6,256 nt of DNA from Clostridia bacterium (GTDB taxonomy: Bacteria > Bacillota > Clostridia > UBA1381 > UMGS1253): NCBI GenBank assembly GCA_017411585.1, contig JAFQPV010000008.1, positions 1 to 6,256 on the forward strand, written 5' to 3'. The stretch's first letter is position 1, and every line of letters starts with the position of its first letter. Of this stretch, positions 1 to 4,430 are shown one piece after another. Made by a program: the position numbers and the translations under genes. The notes under the pieces were generated by a model, which was not told the DNA's origin, made no database searches, and was given only the letters and a program-made list of their open reading frames with translations.

Positions 1-1
1 C

Positions 2-1606
2 GGCGATAAGACATACACACCGACTGAGATTAGTGCAATGACTCTGCAGAAACTGAAGGCAGATGCAGAAAGATATCTCGGCGAAACCGTTGACCAGGCA
101 GTTATCACTGTTCCGGCATATTTTAGCGATGCACAGCGTCAGGCAACAAAGGATGCTGGTAATATTGCAGGTCTTGAGGTTCTGCGTATCATCAACGAGC
201 CGACAGCTGCTGCACTTGCATATGGTATGGGCAATGACACAGACCAAAAGATTATGGTATATGACCTCGGCGGCGGTACATTCGACGTATCGATTCTCGA
301 AATCGGCGACGGTACATTTGAAGTATTGGCAACCAGTGGTAACAACCGTCTTGGCGGTGATGACTTTGACGAGCGTATTATGAACTACCTCGTTAGCGAG
401 TTTAAAAAGGATAACGGCATCGACCTTTCTATCGATAAGATGGCTATGCAGCGTTTAAAGGAAGCTGCAGAAAAGGCAAAGATTGAGCTTTCCGGCGTAA
501 CCAGCTCGAACATCAATCTGCCGTTTATCACAGCGGATGCAACCGGTCCGAAACACTTGGATGTTACGCTTTCCCGTGCAAAGTTTGATGAGTTGACTGC
601 AGATTTGGTTGAGCAGACCATGGGTCCGGTAAGACAGGCAATGAGTGATGCAGGTCTTTCTGCAGCGGAGGTTCATAAGGTGTTGATGGTTGGCGGTTCT
701 TCCAGAATTCCGGCTGTGCAGGAAGCAGTTAAGCGCATCACAGGTAAGGAGCCGGATAACGGTATTAACCCGGACGAATGTGTAGCAATCGGTGCTGCAA
801 TTCAGGGCGGCGTGCTCGGCGGCGATGTAAAAGACCTTCTCTTGCTTGACGTAACACCGCTGTCTTTAGGTATTGAAACCCTCGGCGGCGTATGCACAAA
901 GCTGATTGAAAGAAACACAACCATCCCGGTACAGAAGACACAGGTATTCTCTACAGCGGCTGACAATCAGACCAGCGTAGAAATCCACGTACTGCAGGGT
1001 GAGCGCGACATGGCAGCGTACAATAAGACGCTTGGTCGCTTTAACTTAAACGATATTCCGCCGGCACCGCGCGGTGTACCGCAGATTGAAGTTAAGTTTG
1101 ACATTGACCGCAACGGTATCGTGCATGTAAGTGCAAAGGATCTCGGTACGGGCAATGAGCAGAATATTACAATTACAGCAAGCTCCAACCTGTCTGATGA
1201 GGAAATCGATAAGGCAGTGAAGGAAGCTGAAAAGTTTGCAGCTGAAGATAAGGCAAAGAAGGAAGAAGCAGAAGTACGCAATCAGGCTGACACCATGGTT
1301 TACCAGTGTGAAAAGGCAATGAGTGAGCTCGGTGATAAGATTGACGCTGCTGACAAGTCTGACATCGAAGCGAAGATTCAGGCGACAAAGGATGCTATTG
1401 CATCGAACAATACAGAAACAATGAAGAGTGCGACAGAAGCGCTGACCGCAAAGTTTAACGAGGTTGCACAGAAGGTGTATGCGCAGGCAGCACCGCAGGG
1501 TGACCCGAACATGGGTGGCGCAAATCCGGGTGCAGGTGCAGCCGGCGGCGCACAGGACAACACTGTAGATGCAGACTACACAGTTGTGGATGACGATAAC
1601 AAATAA
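2..1606 (+). CDS. dnaK: Molecular chaperone DnaK (Hsp70), 5'-truncated by window edge
   Basis: DnaK is the cytoplasmic ATP-dependent Hsp70 chaperone that works with DnaJ and GrpE to fold proteins and rescue misfolded ones. The frame is open from base 2, where GDKTYTPTEISAM precedes the first in-window ATG at 38. That ATG is internal, because roughly the first 100 residues of the family are missing. Visible motifs are the actin-like ATPase segments VITVPAYF, IINEPTAAALAYG, YDLGGGTFDVSIL and VLMVGGSSRIPAVQEAV. The hydrophobic interdomain linker DVKDLLLLDVTPLSLGIET follows, then the substrate-binding beta domain and a helical lid. The tail is rich in Gly, Ala, Pro and Asn and ends in the acidic stretch DADYTVVDDDNK, as is typical of bacterial DnaK. 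The gene ends TAATAA. dnaJ follows 129 bp later in the same direction, the usual heat-shock order. The family assignment is essentially certain. Confidence 0.98.
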   Translation, partial: GDKTYTPTEISAMTLQKLKADAERYLGETVDQAVITVPAYFSDAQRQATKDAGNIAGLEVLRIINEPTAAALAYGMGNDTDQKIMVYDLGGGTFDVSILEIGDGTFEVLATSGNNRLGGDDFDERIMNYLVSEFKKDNGIDLSIDKMAMQRLKEAAEKAKIELSGVTSSNINLPFITADATGPKHLDVTLSRAKFDELTADLVEQTMGPVRQAMSDAGLSAAEVHKVLMVGGSSRIPAVQEAVKRITGKEPDNGINPDECVAIGAAIQGGVLGGDVKDLLLLDVTPLSLGIETLGGVCTKLIERNTTIPVQKTQVFSTAADNQTSVEIHVLQGERDMAAYNKTLGRFNLNDIPPAPRGVPQIEVKFDIDRNGIVHVSAKDLGTGNEQNITITASSNLSDEEIDKAVKEAEKFAAEDKAKKEEAEVRNQADTMVYQCEKAMSELGDKIDAADKSDIEAKIQATKDAIASNNTETMKSATEALTAKFNEVAQKVYAQAAPQGDPNMGGANPGAGAAGGAQDNTVDADYTVVDDDNK

Positions 1607-1626
1607 TAAATGTGTACAGTTTGTTA

Positions 1627-1657
1627 AAGGTTTTGCGCAGCACTTGCGCAAAACCTT
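1627..1657 (+). terminator. Perfect 13-bp hairpin between dnaK and dnaJ; partial terminator or processing site
   Basis: AAGGTTTTGCGCA (1627-1639) and its exact reverse complement (1645-1657) flank a 5-nt loop, GCACT. The following bases are ACTCTTG, not a real T-run, so it is a poor intrinsic terminator on the plus strand. It sits 21 bases after the dnaK stop. Such a structure could protect the dnaK 3' end or reduce read-through into dnaJ, giving more DnaK than DnaJ. The hairpin is seen directly; the role is inferred. Confidence 0.55.
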
Positions 1658-1700
1658 ACTCTTGTAGTAGAATAGTGACATTAAGAATTGTTTTTGGGTA

Positions 1701-1729
1701 CGGTGTAGGCTATTTTTACACCGGAGGAG
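1701..1729 (+). promoter_or_regulatory. dnaJ ribosome binding site with adjoining 7-bp hairpin
   Basis: GGAGGAG at 1723-1729 lies 6 nt before the ATG at 1736 and decides the start. An overlapping ATG at 1732 is in another frame and is too close to the site. CGGTGTA (1701-1707) pairs exactly with TACACCG (1717-1723) across a 9-nt loop, so the stem ends on the first G of the binding site. It could modestly modulate ribosome access or simply stabilise the 5' end. Only one base of the site is covered, so a strong on/off switch is unlikely. Confidence 0.6.
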
Positions 1730-1735
1730 AGATGT

Positions 1736-2887
1736 ATGGCTGAAAAGCGAGATTATTATGAGGTGCTTGGCGTAAGCAAAGGTGCCTCCGACGATGAAAT
1801 TAAAAAAGCATACAGAATTGCGGCAAAAAAATGCCATCCGGACTTGAATCCGGGCAAAGAGGCAGAGGCTGAGGAAAAATTCAAAGAGGTCAACGAAGCA
1901 TATGATGTTTTAAAGGACCCGGAGAAGCGTTCGCGTTATGACCAATTCGGTCATGCCGGTGTTGATCCGAACTATGGCGCGGGCGGCGCAGGCTATGGCG
2001 GCGGTTTTGGTGGCTTCGGCGGCTTTGATATGGGTGATATTTTCGATTCCTTCTTTGGCGGTGGTTTCGGCGGTGCACATAGTCAGCGCAAAAACGGACC
2101 GCGCAAGGGTCGTGATGTGCAACAGAGTATTGTCATCACCTTTGAAGAGGCGGCATTCGGCGTGACAAAAGATATTGCGATTGTGCGCACAGAAATGTGT
2201 GACAGCTGTTCCGGCAGTGGCGCAAAGAAGGGTACACAGCCGGTGAAGTGTAGTGTCTGCGGCGGTACGGGGCAGATTCGCACCACACAGCGTACACCGT
2301 TTGGCAACTTCCAATCGACTGCAACCTGTCAGCACTGTAACGGTACGGGCAAGACAATTCCAAATCCATGTCCGGATTGTGGCGGTACGGGGCAAAAAAA
2401 GGCACGCCGCACCATCAGTGTAAATGTGCCTGCCGGCATTGATAACGGGCAGACGATTTCGCTTCGTGGTGAGGGCTGCAGCGGTACAAACGGCGGTCCA
2501 AGCGGTGATTTGTACATTACAGTGACCGTAATGAAGCACGAGCTTTTTGAGCGCCACGGCGCAGATGTTTCATTTGAAATTCCGATTTCCTTTGTGTCTG
2601 CAGCGCTTGGCGATACTATTCGCGTACCAACCCTGGATGGGGAAGTGGAATACAAAATCGCAGAGGGTACACAGAGCGGTACGGTCTTTAAATTCAAGGG
2701 CAAGGGTATCCCATTTTTACGCGGCAAGGGTCGCGGTGACCAGTACGTAAAGGTGATTGTTGAGGTTCCGCGTGGTCTTTCAAGCAAGCAGAAAGAGATT
2801 CTGCGTGAGTTTGAGGGTATGGACAACGGAAACTATAAAGAAAAAAGCAAGTTCTTCGATATGATGAATAAGTTTAAAAAGAAATAA
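1736..2887 (+). CDS. dnaJ: Chaperone protein DnaJ (type I Hsp40)
   Basis: DnaJ is the co-chaperone that delivers substrates to DnaK and stimulates its ATPase activity. The 383-residue product has the full type I layout. An N-terminal J domain (about 4-70) carries the catalytic HPD at residues 34-36. A Gly/Phe-rich linker spans about 81-113. The zinc-binding region has four CxxCxGxG repeats: CDSCSGSG (155), CSVCGGTG (172), CQHCNGTG (198) and CPDCGGTG (212). Beta-sandwich C-terminal domains follow. All eight zinc-ligand cysteines are present and the length is normal for the family, so it should be functional. It probably shares transcripts with dnaK upstream. Its TAA stop (2885-2887) directly touches the terminal repeat of the palindromic element downstream, so its 3' UTR is the left half of that element. 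Confidence 0.98.
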   Translation: MAEKRDYYEVLGVSKGASDDEIKKAYRIAAKKCHPDLNPGKEAEAEEKFKEVNEAYDVLKDPEKRSRYDQFGHAGVDPNYGAGGAGYGGGFGGFGGFDMGDIFDSFFGGGFGGAHSQRKNGPRKGRDVQQSIVITFEEAAFGVTKDIAIVRTEMCDSCSGSGAKKGTQPVKCSVCGGTGQIRTTQRTPFGNFQSTATCQHCNGTGKTIPNPCPDCGGTGQKKARRTISVNVPAGIDNGQTISLRGEGCSGTNGGPSGDLYITVTVMKHELFERHGADVSFEIPISFVSAALGDTIRVPTLDGEVEYKIAEGTQSGTVFKFKGKGIPFLRGKGRGDQYVKVIVEVPRGLSSKQKEILREFEGMDNGNYKEKSKFFDMMNKFKKK

Positions 2888-2900
2888 AAAAAGATGCAGC
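2887..2900 (+). repeat. Left terminal inverted repeat
   Basis: AAAAAGATGCAGC at 2888-2900 is the exact reverse complement of 3184-3196, 13 of 13 bases. One mismatch (2887 against 3197) is followed by three more matching bases (2884-2886 against 3198-3200). The dinucleotide TA at 2885-2886 is part of the dnaJ stop codon and also stands just outside the right copy. Confidence 0.8.
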
Positions 2901-2904
2901 ATAT

Positions 2905-3023
2905 GGTGGCTATCCTTAGGGATAACCACCGGTGATATTTGCCGCTATGCGGCAAGTGATATTGCTTCGCAGTGATATATTTGCTTCGCAAATGTGAAAT
3001 ATCCGATAGCTCGGATGTGAATG
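2905..3023 (+). repeat. Left hairpin array H1-H5 with GTGATAT linkers
   Basis: H1 (2905-2930) pairs GGTGG with CCACC and TATCC with GGATA around loop TTAG, with one C/A mismatch. H2 (2939-2955) is TTGCCGC/GCGGCAA. H3 (2963-2971) is a weak TGC/GCA stem. H4 (2979-2993) is ATTTGC/GCAAAT. H5 (3001-3016) is ATCCGA/TCGGAT. Linkers are GTGATAT at 2932, 2956 and 2972, then GTGAAAT at 2994 and GTGAATG at 3017. In the dnaJ mRNA this would be the 3' UTR leading into the terminator. Confidence 0.85.
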
Positions 3024-3025
3024 AT

Positions 3026-3055
3026 AAAAAGCCGTCTCACGGAGACGGCTTTTTT
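3026..3055. terminator. Bidirectional intrinsic terminator (central hairpin H6)
   Basis: A-run plus GCCGTCTC (3026-3038) pairs perfectly over 13 bp with GAGACGGC plus T-run (3042-3054), with loop ACG. There are six T on the plus strand (3050-3055) and five A (3026-3030) that become T on the minus strand. It therefore has the GC stem and U-tract of an intrinsic terminator in both directions. It should end dnaJ transcripts from the left and aldolase transcripts from the right. Confidence 0.9.
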
Positions 3056-3062
3056 CCATAAC

Positions 3063-3179
3063 ATTTCCTGTAAGGAAATATATCACATGTTCGACAGAAC
3101 ATATATCACACGCCGATAGGCGTATATCACTCGCTCTTCAGAGCGAATTTCATTGCGCGTATCCCTTGGGATAACGCGC
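3063..3179 (-). repeat. Right hairpin array H7-H11 with ATATCAC linkers
   Basis: H7 (3063-3079) is ATTTCCT/AGGAAAT. H8 (3087-3102) is ATGTTC/GAACAT. H9 (3110-3123) is ACGCC/GGCGT. H10 (3131-3146) is TCGCTC/GAGCGA. H11 (3155-3179) pairs GCGCG with CGCGC and TATCCC with GGGATA, with a single bulged A. Linkers are ATATCAC at 3080, 3103 and 3124 and ATTTCAT at 3147. On the minus strand the linkers read GTGATAT, so the aldolase mRNA carries the same arrangement as the dnaJ mRNA. Confidence 0.85.
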
Positions 3180-3183
3180 TTAA

Positions 3184-3197
3184 GCTGCATCTTTTTG
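3184..3197 (-). repeat. Right terminal inverted repeat
   Basis: GCTGCATCTTTTT at 3184-3196 is the exact reverse complement of 2888-2900. TA at 3198-3199 borders it outside. It ends about 15 bases from the aldolase stop codon, so the element occupies nearly the whole gap between the two genes. Confidence 0.8.
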
Positions 3198-3212
3198 TAT
3201 ACAGATTTCGAA

Positions 3213-4157
3213 TTATTTGTTTAAATGCTTTGCAACTTCTGCAGCAACCAATCTTGTGATTTTTTCGATATCTGCTGCATTCCACTGTGAGGTCTGTGCC
3301 GGCGCTTTGCCGTCGCTGGAGAAGAGCTGCATTTTCTTCATCGTTTCCTGCTTTACCGCTTCAACAGCTGCCGGAATCAGGTCGATCAAGCCCTTGTCCA
3401 TACTGGAGAACTTTTCAAACTCAGCCTTAACCGCTGCAACATTGATATCAGTGAAAATATTCACCTTGCTGATACCATCCTTGATTGCCTGACGGAAATC
3501 GTCGTCAGTTAAGCCGGAGCCGCCGTGGAGTACGAGCGGTACATCAATTGTGGAAGCAATTGTGCGAATTCTTTCGAAGTCGAGTTTTGGCGGCAGCTTG
3601 TATGCGCCGTGTGCATTACCAACGGCAATCGCAAGTGCATCTACGCCTGTCTTGTCGACAAAATCCTTTGCAAGCTTCGGATCTGTGAAGAACTTGGACG
3701 GGTCTTCCAAATGGTCACTACCCTCGGCAGAGCCTTCGTTGTCACCAACGTGACCGAGCTCACCTTCAATGGTTGCACCGTAGGAGTGGGCGATGTCCGC
3801 CATTTCCTTTACCTTGCGCACATTTTCTTCATAGGTATCAGTCGAGCAGTCGTACATAATCGAGCTAAAGCCCAGTTTGAGCGCCTTGATACAGGTATCA
3901 TAGGAAAGACCGTGGTCTAAATGTACAACAACCGGCACGCTTGCCTTTTTTGCCATCGGCAGAAGATAGTAGGAAACCTCTTCAAGCGGACCATACGGCA
4001 ACAAAATTTCTGCGGTACCCATAATGACCGGAGAACGTGTGCATTCTGCGGCATTAATGATACCGCGCGCAAGCTCCAAGTTTACGGCGTTAAATAAACC
4101 AACGGCATACTTGCCTTTTTGTGCGGGCTTGAGTACTTCGTTCATATTGACTAACAT
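3213..4157 (-). CDS. fba: Class II fructose-bisphosphate / ketose-bisphosphate aldolase
   Basis: This 314-residue cytoplasmic enzyme belongs to the zinc-dependent class II aldolases, which cleave fructose 1,6-bisphosphate (or tagatose 1,6-bisphosphate) into dihydroxyacetone phosphate and glyceraldehyde 3-phosphate. Catalytic and metal residues are visible: VVHLDHG gives Asp81 and zinc ligand His82, GNAHGAY gives His183, and VLHGGSG gives His211. EGELG lies around 131-135. HGGSG (211-215) and NIFTD (233-237) form the phosphate and substrate site. The start at 4157 is set by a GGAGGT site 6 nt upstream. The body matches the GatY/KbaY/FbaA branch, with a C-terminal tail of about 30 residues after LFSSDGK that short members of the branch lack. 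The exact sugar cannot be told from sequence alone, so a tagatose or general ketose-bisphosphate role is possible. It is transcribed toward dnaJ. Confidence 0.93.
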   Translation of the reverse strand: MLVNMNEVLKPAQKGKYAVGLFNAVNLELARGIINAAECTRSPVIMGTAEILLPYGPLEEVSYYLLPMAKKASVPVVVHLDHGLSYDTCIKALKLGFSSIMYDCSTDTYEENVRKVKEMADIAHSYGATIEGELGHVGDNEGSAEGSDHLEDPSKFFTDPKLAKDFVDKTGVDALAIAVGNAHGAYKLPPKLDFERIRTIASTIDVPLVLHGGSGLTDDDFRQAIKDGISKVNIFTDINVAAVKAEFEKFSSMDKGLIDLIPAAVEAVKQETMKKMQLFSSDGKAPAQTSQWNAADIEKITRLVAAEVAKHLNK

Positions 4158-4163
4158 AATATT

Positions 4164-4170
4164 ACCTCCA
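4164..4170 (-). promoter_or_regulatory. Aldolase ribosome binding site
   Basis: TGGAGGT on the minus strand, 6 nt before the ATG at 4157. It favours this start over an in-frame Met four codons later. Confidence 0.8.
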
Positions 4171-4198
4171 TTACATCATTTAAAAATTCACTGTAATC

Positions 4199-4227
4199 AT
4201 TATACACTATAAATTTTTGTTTTGCAA
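4199..4227 (-). promoter_or_regulatory. Sigma-A promoter of the aldolase gene
   Basis: On the minus strand TTGCAA (4222-4227) is followed after exactly 17 bp by a perfect TATAAT (4199-4204). Transcription would begin near 4192, giving a leader of about 35 nt. The perfect -10 box and ideal spacing make this the best promoter in the window. Confidence 0.75.
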
Positions 4228-4265
4228 GCATTTTCTTGGCTTTTTGTTGGTTTTCTTTGTTTTTT
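4214..4265. promoter_or_regulatory. Phased T/A-tracts at the aldolase promoter
   Basis: T-runs of 4-6 bases begin at 4231, 4241, 4251 and 4260, about one helical turn apart. Two more (4214-4218 and 4220-4223) lie within the promoter. On the minus strand these are A-tracts directly upstream of the -35 box. In-phase A-tracts bend DNA and A-rich upstream DNA can act as an UP element, so this may strengthen the promoter. The phasing is seen; the effect is inferred. Confidence 0.5.
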
Positions 4266-4294
4266 CTTTGGAAAATACAGAAAAGACTGATTTT

Positions 4295-4330
4295 GAATGA
4301 GAGAATATTTAGTGAATGAAAGATTTTGCA
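4295..4330 (+). repeat. Imperfect direct repeat upstream of the hydrolase-like gene
   Basis: GAATGAGAGA (4295-4304) and GAATGAAAGA (4314-4323) match at 9 of 10 bases and start 19 bp apart, with weaker similarity to 4330. AATATTTA also occurs twice (4304 and 4334). The pair sits some 20-55 bp before the probable -35 box, where activators that bind direct repeats often act. It could be chance in AT-rich DNA. Confidence 0.3.
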
Positions 4331-4351
4331 AAAAATATTTACGATTAGACA

Positions 4352-4380
4352 TTGCTTTTTTTGCGCTTTTGCTATTTAAT
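4352..4380 (+). promoter_or_regulatory. Probable promoter of the hydrolase-like gene
   Basis: TTGCTT (4352-4357) and TTTAAT (4375-4380) are 17 bp apart; the -10 matches consensus at five of six bases and the -35 only at TTG. A weak -35 fits a promoter that needs an activator. The leader would be about 45 nt. Confidence 0.4.
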
Positions 4381-4415
4381 ATACATAAGAACTTAGATTG
4401 GTACTGCAAAATGCC

Positions 4416-4422
4416 AAAGGAG
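4416..4422 (+). promoter_or_regulatory. Ribosome binding site of the hydrolase-like gene
   Basis: AAAGGAG lies 8 nt before the ATG at 4431 and supports that start. Confidence 0.75.
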
Positions 4423-4430
4423 AAATAAAG

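Larger units (their letters stand above)
2887..3197. repeat. Symmetric 11-hairpin palindromic element between convergent genes
   Basis: This single structure fills the space between dnaJ and the aldolase gene. It runs: terminal repeat, hairpins H1-H5, a central 13-bp terminator hairpin H6, hairpins H7-H11, terminal repeat. Both arms have five hairpins and four 7-nt inter-hairpin linkers. Linkers are GTGATAT or variants on the left and ATATCAC or variants on the right, exact reverse complements in the consensus form. Units abut without spare bases, except one extra base beside each of H1 and H11 and four bases between each terminal repeat and its hairpin. Stem sequences differ from hairpin to hairpin while pairing is kept. 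No ORF is evident inside. It resembles a non-autonomous foldback or MITE-like repeat; the class and mobility are inference. Confidence 0.85.

Noticed and set aside
1644..1673. Possible internal dnaJ promoter, TTGCGC-18-TAGAAT
   Set aside because: The boxes match consensus weakly and the -35 lies in the hairpin stem; too little to call a promoter.
1607..1735. CIRCE heat-shock operator before dnaJ
   Set aside because: No TTAGCACTC-N9-GAGTGCTAA inverted repeat is present; any CIRCE would be upstream of the operon, outside the window.
1046..1837. 263-codon minus-strand open frame spanning the dnaK end and dnaJ start
   Set aside because: It is antisense to two certain genes, crosses their spacer, has a Cys/Leu-rich composition without a recognisable domain, and has no ribosome site that I can see.
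1910..2557. 215-codon minus-strand open frame inside dnaJ
   Set aside because: It is wholly antisense to the zinc-finger part of dnaJ; its Thr/Ala/Cys-rich composition simply mirrors dnaJ codons.
2887..3197. CRISPR array
   Set aside because: The 7-nt repeats are far too short, invert at the centre, and the intervening units are palindromes, not unique spacers; no cas genes are present.
3525..3920. 131-codon plus-strand open frame across the aldolase gene
   Set aside because: It is antisense to conserved aldolase coding sequence and has no start signals or domain.
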